From: Gammaproteobacteria bacterium HGW-Gammaproteobacteria-15
Lineage (GTDB): Bacteria > Pseudomonadota > Gammaproteobacteria > Enterobacterales > Alteromonadaceae
Length of the DNA stretch: 64,000 nucleotides
Assembly: GCA_002840125.1 (NCBI GenBank)
Contig: PGZF01000002.1
Span: 62,001-126,000 of the forward strand
Direction: 5' to 3'
Part shown: piece after piece, positions 1-6,318 of the stretch
How the letters are laid out: each line of letters begins with the position of its first letter
How positions within the stretch are numbered: the stretch's first letter is position 1
Translations under genes and position numbers: made by a program
The notes under the pieces: generated by a model
What the model was told of the DNA's origin: nothing
Seen by the model: the letters and a program-made list of their open reading frames with translations, nothing else
Database searches by the model: none

Positions 1-2
1 GT

Positions 3-638
3 TGCGGCCTGTTTTTAGGCTTAACCGGCGCTTCTATTAACGCTGCCGATGCCAAATTTATTGGTTTGGCGGATAACTTTTTATTGCATGAGCGCAAAGC
101 CGCGTTGCTGGAAAAGCTACTGGCAGTAAATTGGGGCGATACTGTTGCACTGAATCATCAGAAACTCAGCGATGTGCTGCGTAGCGAGGAAGATCAATGC
201 CGCACCCAGATGCCGCTAAGTAATATCCGGCCGCATCAGGGCGAAATTGAACAGCTGGCCAACCACGGCAATCTGCAAAGCGTGATCACTGCAATTAATA
301 CTATGGCCGGTGAAGATAAGTGGTTGCAAAAAGCCAAAGAGTCGCTGGCTTATGGCAGCCCCATTACCGCGCATATCGTATTTGAGCTGTTAAAGCTGGG
401 CCAGAGCAAAATACTGGCTGACAGCTTCCGCCTGGAGCTGGGCTTAAGTGTACAGTGCGGCAAGCTGGGTGAGTTTACCGAAGGCGTGCGCGCCTTGCTG
501 ATGGACAAAGACTTACAACCGCAGTGGCAATACAAAACCGTTAGCGACGTGCCGCAAAGCGTGATTGATGAGCTGTTTCGCTCACCGTGGAGTGCGAACG
601 AGCATCCGCTGTGCGAACTGGGTCAACCGGATAACTGA
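3..638 (+). CDS. 3-hydroxyisobutyryl-CoA hydrolase, C-terminal part (5' end outside window)
   Basis: Hydrolyses 3-hydroxyisobutyryl-CoA to free 3-hydroxyisobutyrate in valine degradation. The reading frame is already open at the window edge and begins in the crotonase core, at a stretch reading GLFLGLTGASINAADAKFIG, which matches the loop after the active site of HIBCH-type hydrolases. The tail has the family feature FTEGVRALLMDKDLQPQW, where the acyl-CoA hydrolase branch carries EGVRA(V/L)L(I/V)DKD. The next gene, mmsB, starts 12 bp downstream and uses the product, so the two are almost certainly cotranscribed. In Shewanella the matching gene is called ivdD; I infer equivalence from order and family. 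The start codon lies outside the window. Confidence 0.85.
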   Translation, partial: CGLFLGLTGASINAADAKFIGLADNFLLHERKAALLEKLLAVNWGDTVALNHQKLSDVLRSEEDQCRTQMPLSNIRPHQGEIEQLANHGNLQSVITAINTMAGEDKWLQKAKESLAYGSPITAHIVFELLKLGQSKILADSFRLELGLSVQCGKLGEFTEGVRALLMDKDLQPQWQYKTVSDVPQSVIDELFRSPWSANEHPLCELGQPDN

Positions 639-650
639 TTAGGAGCAAAT

Positions 651-1544
651 ATGGCGAAGGTTGCATTTATAGGCTTAGGCAATATGGGTGGCCCTATGGC
701 CATTAATCTGGTGAAAGCCGGCCACGCTGTTACGGCGTTTGATTTATCGGCAGCGGCACTGGCACAGGTAAAAGTGGAAGGCGCTGCGGTTGCCGCCACA
801 GCAGCAGAAGCCGTAACAGACGCTGAGTTTGTTATTTCTATGCTGCCGGCGGGTAAGCATGTGCTGGGTTTGTATCTGGGCGAGCAGGGTGTGGCAGGCA
901 ATATCAGCAAAGATGCCCTGGTGATTGACTGCTCTACTATCGATGCTGACAGTGCGCGTAAAGTTGGCGCTGGCCTCTGTGCGCAGGGCATTGCCTTTAT
1001 CGACGCACCGGTATCCGGTGGGGTGGGTGGCGCGAAAGCCGGCACCTTGACCTTTATTGTCGGCGGTGAAGCAGCGCACTTTGAGCGCGCGAAAACCGTG
1101 CTTGGCAATATGGGTAAAAACCTGTTTCACGCAGGTGATGTCGGGGCCGGTCAGGTAGCGAAAATTTGCAACAATATGCTGCTGAGTATTTTGATGGTTG
1201 GCACCTCAGAAGCGCTGCAAATGGGCGTGGATAACGGCCTGGATCCAAAAGTGCTGTCAGACATTATGCTGAAAAGCTCCGGCCGTAACTGGACCTTAGA
1301 GCTGTATAACCCCTGCCCGGATGTGATGCCCAATGTGCCATCCAGCAACGGTTATCAGGGCGGTTTTATGGTCGATTTAATGGCGAAAGATTTAGGCTTG
1401 GCGCTGGAAGCGGCAATGCAAAGTAACAGCAGTACCCCGATGGGCGCACTGGCGCGCAGCCTGTACGTGGCGCACCAGCGGGCCGGCAATGGCAAACTGG
1501 ATTTTTCCAGTATTTTTAAGCTGTTTGAAAAGAAAGCAGGTTAG
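651..1544 (+). CDS. mmsB: 3-hydroxyisobutyrate dehydrogenase
   Basis: Oxidises 3-hydroxyisobutyrate to methylmalonate semialdehyde with NAD+ in valine catabolism. The 297-residue length is usual for the family. The N-terminal Rossmann motif GLGNMGGPM binds the dinucleotide. DAPVSGGVGGAKAGTL is the substrate-binding signature around residues 118-133, and GAGQVAKICNN carries the expected catalytic lysine around residue 170. The ATG at 651 follows a TTAGGAGCAA ribosome site. It lies 12 bp after the hydrolase gene that makes its substrate. A dehydrogenase of related beta-hydroxyacids (for example tartronate semialdehyde reductase) has the same fold, but the context makes MmsB the best call. Confidence 0.93.
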   Translation: MAKVAFIGLGNMGGPMAINLVKAGHAVTAFDLSAAALAQVKVEGAAVAATAAEAVTDAEFVISMLPAGKHVLGLYLGEQGVAGNISKDALVIDCSTIDADSARKVGAGLCAQGIAFIDAPVSGGVGGAKAGTLTFIVGGEAAHFERAKTVLGNMGKNLFHAGDVGAGQVAKICNNMLLSILMVGTSEALQMGVDNGLDPKVLSDIMLKSSGRNWTLELYNPCPDVMPNVPSSNGYQGGFMVDLMAKDLGLALEAAMQSNSSTPMGALARSLYVAHQRAGNGKLDFSSIFKLFEKKAG

Positions 1545-1557
1545 CTTGAGCTTTATG

Positions 1558-1598
1558 GTGGCAGTTGGATAGAGCGACTGCCACTGCGTACATTTTTT
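1558..1598 (+). terminator. Hairpin after mmsB, possible weak terminator
   Basis: A perfect 8-bp stem (GTGGCAGT at 1558-1565 with ACTGCCAC at 1577-1584) lies 13 bp after the mmsB stop codon. Its 11-nt loop includes GGA. A run of six T residues (1593-1598) follows, but eight bases after the stem, so intrinsic termination may be inefficient. It could equally be part of the AYGGAY element that follows. Confidence 0.35.
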
Positions 1599-1680
1599 GT
1601 CAGACACGCCGTAAATACGTCCCTGTAGGCTCGTGTTTTTCGTCCATGAAAAACACGGTCTGCCAAAAAAGTACATCCGT
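1588..1680 (-). ncRNA. TwoAYGGAY-like RNA element, copy 1 (minus strand)
   Basis: Read on the minus strand, a 10-bp stem (1632-1641 with 1648-1657) carries the loop AUGGAC. After GAGCC comes a second hairpin UAC-AGGGAC-GUA (1616-1627), then UUUACGGCGUG. Outer arms 1601-1605 and 1658-1662 (CAGAC/GUCUG) close the structure, and a longer imperfect inverted repeat at 1588-1605 and 1658-1674 extends it. A further ACGGAU lies just upstream on the same strand (1675-1680). Two hairpins with AYGGAY loops define the published TwoAYGGAY candidate RNA motif, which I recall from comparative RNA work. Assignment is by pattern; a covariance-model search was not possible. The function of the motif is unknown. 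Confidence 0.65.
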
Positions 1681-1761
1681 GTCAGCCTTAGTGCTAACCG
1701 GAACCTTAAAAGCATTTAATAGAGCGGAGCGGTGAGCTTCGTTCCAAACAAGATGATAAGC

Positions 1762-1848
1762 CTGCGCGAAGATACTTTTTGCGTAAGACCGTTGGCGGCC
1801 ATGGATGGTCAGAATCGAGCCCCAGGGACGGCTTGTGGCGTGTCGCAG
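1762..1848 (+). ncRNA. TwoAYGGAY-like RNA element, copy 2 (plus strand)
   Basis: The first hairpin is GGCC-AUGGAU-GGUC (1797-1810), with a perfect AYGGAY loop. Then come GAGCCCC, an AGGGAC core (1824-1829), GGCUUGUGGCGUG, and a closing arm CGCAG (1844-1848) that can pair with CUGCG at 1762-1766. Order, spacing and the conserved GAGCC...GGCGUG segment match copies 1 and 3, while the stems differ in sequence, as expected for a conserved RNA structure. It faces the opposite way to copy 1 and ends 40 bp before the SDR start codon, so it may sit in that gene's 5' leader. Confidence 0.6.
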
Positions 1849-1888
1849 CAAAAATGTTCGTAGCGCAGGCGATTACGGAGAAAGTCAG

Positions 1889-2647
1889 ATGAACCTGCAA
1901 AACAAAACCATCGTTATCACTGGCGGCGCACAAGGCTTAGGCCTGGAAATGGCCCGCATGTGTGCGAATGAAGGCGCCAAACTGGCATTAATCGATATGA
2001 ATGCCGACCAATTGGCGGCAGCCAAGGCTGAGCTGGGTACCAACACCACAGTACATACATACATTGCCAACGTGGCGAATGAAGAACAGGTAGAAAGCAC
2101 CTTTGCTCAAATCGACAGCGATTTTAACGGCATTGATGGCCTGATTAACAACGCCGGCATTTTACGCGACGGTTTATTGCTGAAATACAAAGACGGCGAG
2201 CTGCAAAGCAAGATGTCACTGGCGCAGTTTCAGTCGGTAATTGATGTCAACTTAACCGGCGTATTTCTGTGTGGCCGCGAAGCGGCTGCAGTGATGGTTA
2301 AACGCGGCACCAAGGGCGTGATCATTAATATGTCCAGCGTCGCTCGTGGCGGCAATATGGGCCAAACCAATTATGCTGCCTCTAAGGCCGGTGTAGTGGC
2401 GATGACTGTAACTTGGGCACGTGAGCTGGGCCGCTTTGGTATTCGCGTTGGTGCCATAGCGCCGGGCGTTATCCGCACCGCCATGACCGATGCGATGAAG
2501 CCTGAAGCGCGCGACCGCCTGGAGAAAATGAAGCCGGTAGGCCGCTTAGGTGAGGCCAGCGAAATTGCCCACACCGCCAAATACATTTTTGAAAATGATT
2601 TTTTCACCGGTCGGGTAGTAGAAATCGACGGCGGCATCAGCATGTAA
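1889..2647 (+). CDS. SDR-family dehydrogenase of branched-chain acyl-CoA catabolism (IvdG-like)
   Basis: A 252-residue classical short-chain dehydrogenase. It has the TGGAQGLG cofactor motif near the N-terminus, NNAG, the catalytic serine in NMSSVARGG, and Tyr/Lys in NYAASKAG. The C-terminus is a typical VVEIDGGISM. In Shewanella a gene of this type follows mmsB in the ivd operon and is assigned as a 3-hydroxyacyl-CoA (2-methyl-3-hydroxybutyryl-CoA type) dehydrogenase. The role here is inferred from family and order. I chose ATG 1889 because GGAGAAAG precedes it; an earlier in-frame start at 1805 would translate through the RNA element. A generic FabG reductase cannot be excluded from sequence alone. 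Confidence 0.82.
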   Translation: MNLQNKTIVITGGAQGLGLEMARMCANEGAKLALIDMNADQLAAAKAELGTNTTVHTYIANVANEEQVESTFAQIDSDFNGIDGLINNAGILRDGLLLKYKDGELQSKMSLAQFQSVIDVNLTGVFLCGREAAAVMVKRGTKGVIINMSSVARGGNMGQTNYAASKAGVVAMTVTWARELGRFGIRVGAIAPGVIRTAMTDAMKPEARDRLEKMKPVGRLGEASEIAHTAKYIFENDFFTGRVVEIDGGISM

Positions 2648-2667
2648 TTTGCCTGCTATTGCTATGA

Positions 2668-2693
2668 AAAAAGGCGCCACGGCGCCTTTTTTT
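2668..2693. terminator. Bidirectional rho-independent terminator
   Basis: AAAAAAGGCGC-CACG-GCGCCTTTTTTT forms a short GC-rich stem flanked by A and T runs. It lies between the convergent SDR gene (ends 2647) and the EamA gene (ends 2698), so it can serve both strands. Confidence 0.85.
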
Positions 2694-2697
2694 ATGC

Positions 2698-3603
2698 TCA
2701 ACTGCTTACTTTAAGCTTCGCTTGGGCAGAGGCTGGCACAATAACAGTACTGCGCTGCCCCAGCCACACACCAAGCAGTACCAGAGCCATACCGGAACTT
2801 TGCAGTAATGTCAGTTTTTGTTGCAGTACCAGTGCGCCCAGAACGGTAGCACTTAGCGGGCTAAGCAGGCTAAGGGTGGTTACGGCTGCTGCCGGCATCT
2901 TCATTACACCGCGCAGCCAAAACACATAGGTTAAGCCGGTGCCGATTAAGCCCAACCAGATATAACCGAAAATGTTAGTCAGGCTAAGCTGTGCCGGTAA
3001 TGATTCAAACAGCAAGGCCAGTGGCAGTAAAAACAAGCCGCCTGCTGTGAGCTGCCAACTGGTTAATACCATGGCGCTGGCAGGCGGCAGCCATTTTTTG
3101 GTCAGCAAGGTGCCACAGGCCATGGCAAAAGCGCCTGTAGCTGCGGCGGCTACGCCGATAAAATCCAGTTTCGCTGTCGGCCCCAGCACCAACATGGCCA
3201 CGCCGGCTAAACCGCACAGCGCGGCTATCCAGCTTAGCATGCCGGTTTTGGCATTCAGTACCGCCCAGCCCAGCAGTACTACTACCAAAGGTTGAATGGC
3301 GCCAACTGTGGCGGCTACACCGCCGGGTAAGCGATAGGCCGCCACAAACAACAGCGCTTGAAAGATGCCAATATTCAGCATACCCAGCAGAAAAATTTTG
3401 CCCCACCAGCCTTTAGCTGGCAGTTGGCGCAGACACAAGATCATTAATACGCCAACCGGCAGGGTGCGCAGCATTGCAGACAATAAAGGTACATCGGGCG
3501 GCAGAAATTCTGTGGTAACCAGATAAGTGCTGCCCCAAATTAATGGTGCGGCTGCAGTTAAACCAATATCAAACCAGCGGGTTTGCGGTGCGGCTGAAGG
3601 CAT
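2698..3603 (-). CDS. EamA/DMT-family inner-membrane exporter
   Basis: A 301-residue protein with two EamA repeats and about ten hydrophobic helices. It opens with LTAAAPLIWGSTYLVTTEFL, the usual start of the first repeat, and contains ATVGAIQPLVVVLLG at the end of repeat one. DMT members export metabolites, amino acids or drugs by exchange with protons; the substrate cannot be read from sequence. The ATG at 3603 is preceded by CAGGAG. Its upstream region holds a MerR-type promoter with a SoxR-like dyad (separate entry), suggesting induction by redox-active compounds. Divergent from a secreted NTF2-like gene. Confidence 0.85.
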   Translation of the reverse strand: MPSAAPQTRWFDIGLTAAAPLIWGSTYLVTTEFLPPDVPLLSAMLRTLPVGVLMILCLRQLPAKGWWGKIFLLGMLNIGIFQALLFVAAYRLPGGVAATVGAIQPLVVVLLGWAVLNAKTGMLSWIAALCGLAGVAMLVLGPTAKLDFIGVAAAATGAFAMACGTLLTKKWLPPASAMVLTSWQLTAGGLFLLPLALLFESLPAQLSLTNIFGYIWLGLIGTGLTYVFWLRGVMKMPAAAVTTLSLLSPLSATVLGALVLQQKLTLLQSSGMALVLLGVWLGQRSTVIVPASAQAKLKVSS

Positions 3604-3669
3604 TAAACAACTCCTGAAATATGCAGATTAAGAAGAACTAAGCTAAGTGTTTTATGGAAAAACGCATGC

Positions 3670-3700
3670 ACTGTAAAAGCTCAACTTAACTTAAGGTCAA
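3670..3700 (-). promoter_or_regulatory. MerR-type promoter with SoxR-like dyad upstream of the EamA exporter
   Basis: On the minus strand a -35 TTGACC (3695-3700) and a -10 TACAGT (3670-3675) are separated by 19 bp (3676-3694), the long spacer that MerR-family activators correct. The spacer region reads CCTTAAGTTAAGTTGAGC, which agrees at 15 of 18 positions with the Escherichia coli soxS SoxR box as I remember it. A soxR gene is in this window at 43688-44131. Regulation by SoxR is inferred. Confidence 0.6.
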
Positions 3701-3789
3701 GAGTTGATTAGCGAAAGTGCGTTATATGTTGCGTTAGGGGCTGAAATTGTTACTCTGAAGCAAGCAAAAACAACATCTTGGAACCTCTG

Positions 3790-4218
3790 ATGAAAAAAAT
3801 ACTAATCGTTATGTCACTGCTGTTTTGTACCACGCCGGCCCTTGCCGATGACAAAGCCGAACTTACGGCACTACTAAGCGAATTTTTAGACGGTGCTACC
3901 CGCAACGATGCCGCTATTCACAATAAATACTGGGCCGACGAGCTTATTTACACCAGTTCAAGCGGCACGCGCTTTGGTAAGGCTGAACTGATGCAGGGCG
4001 TAACCAGCCGCGGCATGTTAAAAGCAGACGACATTGATACTGTGTATAGCAGCGAAGATGTGCGCATTATGCAATACGGCGATACCGCAGTGGTGGCTTT
4101 TGTACTGGTGGGCAGATCGGGCGTTGATACCAAACGTTATCTAAACAGCGGCACTTTTATCCGTAAAAACGGCCAATGGCAGGCAGTAAATTGGCAAGCC
4201 ACTATTAAAACGGAATAA
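3790..4218 (+). CDS. Secreted NTF2-like (DUF4440-type) protein
   Basis: A 142-residue protein with a signal peptide (MKKILIVMSLLFCTTPALAD, likely cleaved after ALA). The mature part resembles the NTF2/SnoaL-like fold: an N-terminal helix with NDAAIHNKYWADELIYTSSSG, then paired strands ending RKNGQWQAVNWQAT. Members bind small molecules or act as enzymes with varied chemistry; no function can be assigned. ATG 3790 is chosen over an in-frame TTG at 3778 because it gives a proper signal peptide and follows TTGGAACC. The next gene begins within 6 bp. Confidence 0.75.
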   Translation: MKKILIVMSLLFCTTPALADDKAELTALLSEFLDGATRNDAAIHNKYWADELIYTSSSGTRFGKAELMQGVTSRGMLKADDIDTVYSSEDVRIMQYGDTAVVAFVLVGRSGVDTKRYLNSGTFIRKNGQWQAVNWQATIKTE

Positions 4219-4223
4219 CGGTG

Positions 4224-4523
4224 ATGCACTATTTATTGATATACGACACGGCGCCAGATTATCTGCAACGGCGTGGTGAATTTCGCTCAGCTCATCTGGC
4301 ACTGGCGTGGCAGGCTGCCGGGCGCGGCGAGCTGCAGTTAGGTGGTGCTGTGGGCGAGCCGGCAGATAGCGCCTTGCTATTGTTTTACTGCGATAACGCG
4401 GAGATTCCGGCTGCTTTTGCCAAGGCCGACCCTTACGTTGTAAACGGCCTGGTAACAAGCTGGCAGGTTAAACCCTGGCATACCGTAGTGGGCGAGGACG
4501 CAGCTAACCCGGTAAAACCATAA
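4224..4523 (+). CDS. YciI-like protein
   Basis: A 99-residue protein with the YciI start MHYLLIYDTAPDYLQRRGEF and the usual HLALAWQAAGRGELQLGGAV segment, a small ferredoxin-like barrel of poorly known function with a conserved His-Asp pair. It begins 5 bp after the NTF2-like gene, so the two are likely cotranscribed. GTG 4221 is an alternative start directly before ATG 4224. Whether it has enzymatic activity is unknown. Confidence 0.8.
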   Translation: MHYLLIYDTAPDYLQRRGEFRSAHLALAWQAAGRGELQLGGAVGEPADSALLLFYCDNAEIPAAFAKADPYVVNGLVTSWQVKPWHTVVGEDAANPVKP

Positions 4524-4613
4524 GCGGCTAACTAATGGCAGAGACGAAGACCAAAGCAAGCAGCCCCCAAAGCCCCAATTGCCGAGCTATTGGCAGTTTA
4601 TCAAGAGTACTAA

Positions 4614-4976
4614 ATGCGCGTAAAAAGAAAAATTACCCGCTGGCCTATGCTGCTGGTAGCTGTTTTTACCACAGCGCTTGCAGTGGCGTTGGTTTTGGAA
4701 AGGTTATCGCTATACATTATTGCCGCCTACGCTATTGTTAGTCTGGTCACCTTTATTAGCTACTGGCTGGATAAGCGCAACGCTCAGGCTGGGCGCTGGC
4801 GTATACCGGAAGCACATTTACAGCTTTTATCGCTGCTCGGTGGCTGGCCCGGTGCTTTGCTGGGGCAAAATTATTTACGGCATAAATCCAAAAAGCGTGC
4901 CTTTCTTACAATGTTCTGGCTTACCGTGCTGGTTAATCTGGCCGGGCTTAGTTGGTTAGCCGGGGCATGGCGTTAA
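4614..4976 (+). CDS. DUF1294 membrane protein
   Basis: A 120-residue protein with three or four hydrophobic segments. The DUF1294 signature is visible: YWLDKRNAQAGRWRIPEAHL, then LLGGWPGALLGQNYLRHKSKK and a C-terminal helix. In relatives this domain is often fused behind an N-terminal cold-shock domain; here only the membrane part is present, following a short basic N-terminus (MRVKRKITRWP). Function unknown. The ATG directly follows a TAA, and I see no strong ribosome site. Confidence 0.78.
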   Translation: MRVKRKITRWPMLLVAVFTTALAVALVLERLSLYIIAAYAIVSLVTFISYWLDKRNAQAGRWRIPEAHLQLLSLLGGWPGALLGQNYLRHKSKKRAFLTMFWLTVLVNLAGLSWLAGAWR

Positions 4977-5141
4977 TACACCCGGCGGCCGGTTTGGCGC
5001 TAACGATAGAAGCCAGATTAGCCAGGTTTTTTGCGGCCGTTTAGAAACTAAAACGAGCGCCAGTAAGGTGCCCGTCATTTGCAACAACTTCACAGCGTGC
5101 TGTAATTGTTCCAATTTAGTTTATTTTAAGTTTTCACGAAG

Positions 5142-5176
5142 AAAAATCAGAGCGCACCAGCAGGCGCGCTCTTTTT
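5142..5176. terminator. Rho-independent terminator, usable in both directions
   Basis: AGAGCGC (5149-5155) pairs with GCGCTCT (5166-5172). A T run follows on the plus strand (5172-5176), and an A run at 5143-5147 gives a U run on the minus strand. It most likely ends the minus-strand stress operon that stops at 5209. Confidence 0.8.
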
Positions 5177-5208
5177 GTGTCGTACACGGGAACTGATGTT
5201 CCTGCAGG

Positions 5209-5280
5209 TTAAAACAGTAAAGCAATTAAAATGACAATCGGAATAGGTACTCCGAGGAACCAAAGTAATATTGAACGCAT
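5209..5280 (-). CDS. 23-residue single-helix membrane peptide
   Basis: A very short gene reading MRSILLWFLGVPIPIVILIA then LLF. It is one hydrophobic helix with an N-terminal Arg and a Pro-rich GVPIPI kink, just long enough to span the membrane. The start is supported by GGAGATT seven bases upstream of the ATG, and the stop lies 33 bp before a rho-independent terminator. It starts 31 bp after the stop of the upstream membrane protein gene, so it is probably the last gene of a katE operon. I recall similar short (I/V)PIPI peptides as unnamed proteins in other Proteobacteria. Function unknown. Confidence 0.75.
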   Translation of the reverse strand: MRSILLWFLGVPIPIVILIALLF

Positions 5281-5311
5281 AATAATCTCCTTTCAATTAA
5301 TTGGGTGCGAT

Positions 5312-6268
5312 TTATGCATCGCGTTGACGCCCACCAAACACTGCCATCAGGCTGGCTATAAAAGCCCCCATCATTAACGCGACAAACATCCACAGCGCTG
5401 TATAGGCTGAGGCTTTACGTGCTTCATCTGCGACCTGGCGGGCCTTATCTTCTGCTTCTTTTAGCGTAGTTTGGGCTTGCTCAAAACCGTTGGTTACGCG
5501 CTGCTGAGCTTCCTGCTGGCTAATATTCGTGCGTTGTGCAATAAGTTGAGCGATATAACGTTGGTCTTCCTGTGGCAGGTTACCCGTGCGCAGGGCCCGT
5601 ACAAATATCCGCATTACCTCTTCAGCAGGAATTTCTGTTACCTCAGCTGCCTGGCCTTGTCTGCCATCGGGCGCCCGGAACAAAGAGTCAACATAATACT
5701 CAAGGGTGTTGCTTTGCCCGTTATCATCATTGCCCGTTTGCCCTTGCATTGCAGCAGAGCTGCTTGCTGCGCTGACAACAGCGGTACCGGCGCCAGCTGC
5801 GGCGCCTGCAATATCAGCTCCGGCGCGCACGCCAGCACTGGCAACAGCACCGATTACTGAGGTAAACACCGCTGCCGTCAGTAAGGTTGCAACTGCCCAG
5901 GTAAGAAAGCCGTGGGCTGTATCGCGAAAATACACTTCATCACCGTGCACGGCCGTCCACTTGGTGCGCAGCCGCCCGGCCAGATAACCGCCCATGCCGG
6001 ATGCGGCGAGCTGGGTAAAGCTTAACCAGGCAATGGCCGCGAAGCCAATCTTACCGGCGCTGACTCCCTCCATCCGCCAGGGCGACACGGCAGAAAATCC
6101 CAGGCCAGTGCCAAGGATCACCAATATTAAAGATAAAGCAGCGGCGCCTGCTGCTCCGGCAAAGATTGCGGCCCATGACACAGCACTGTTATTGCCTGGC
6201 ACCATGTCAGCCGCGGTTGCAATCCCGGGTGCCACTACTGGTTTAGTTGCTGTTGTAATAGTTGACAT
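5312..6268 (-). CDS. Multi-pass membrane protein of unknown function next to katE
   Basis: A 318-residue protein. After about 30 polar residues it has an Ala/Gly-rich helix (VSWAAIFAGAAGAAALSLIL), a second near FAAIAWLSFTQLAASGMGGY, and a third with LTWAVATLLTAAVFTSVIGA. A hydrophilic stretch of about 120 residues follows, rich in Q/E and probably helical, then a final helix (ALWMFVALMMGAFIASLMAV) and a basic tail. It resembles membrane proteins sometimes loosely labelled PhnA-like in stress loci; the label implies no function. ATG 6268 follows TTGGAGAAAATT. The 50-bp gap to katE suggests one operon. Confidence 0.7.
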   Translation of the reverse strand: MSTITTATKPVVAPGIATAADMVPGNNSAVSWAAIFAGAAGAAALSLILVILGTGLGFSAVSPWRMEGVSAGKIGFAAIAWLSFTQLAASGMGGYLAGRLRTKWTAVHGDEVYFRDTAHGFLTWAVATLLTAAVFTSVIGAVASAGVRAGADIAGAAAGAGTAVVSAASSSAAMQGQTGNDDNGQSNTLEYYVDSLFRAPDGRQGQAAEVTEIPAEEVMRIFVRALRTGNLPQEDQRYIAQLIAQRTNISQQEAQQRVTNGFEQAQTTLKEAEDKARQVADEARKASAYTALWMFVALMMGAFIASLMAVFGGRQRDA

Positions 6269-6318
6269 AATTTTCTCCAATTGTTCAGGGTGAAATTAAA
6301 GTAATAGCGGGGGTGGCA

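Noticed and set aside
623..1108. 161-codon minus-strand frame inside mmsB
   Set aside because: Antisense to a clear dehydrogenase; Ala/Pro/Ser-rich composition typical of shadow frames.
1805..1888. N-terminal extension of the SDR protein
   Set aside because: It would translate through an AYGGAY RNA element and add residues absent from SDR proteins, while ATG 1889 has a good ribosome site.
4524..4613. Open frame continuing after the YciI-like stop (ending AELLAVYQEY)
   Set aside because: It lies in the same frame behind two stop codons and has no start codon or ribosome site of its own. Perhaps a remnant, but too short to call.
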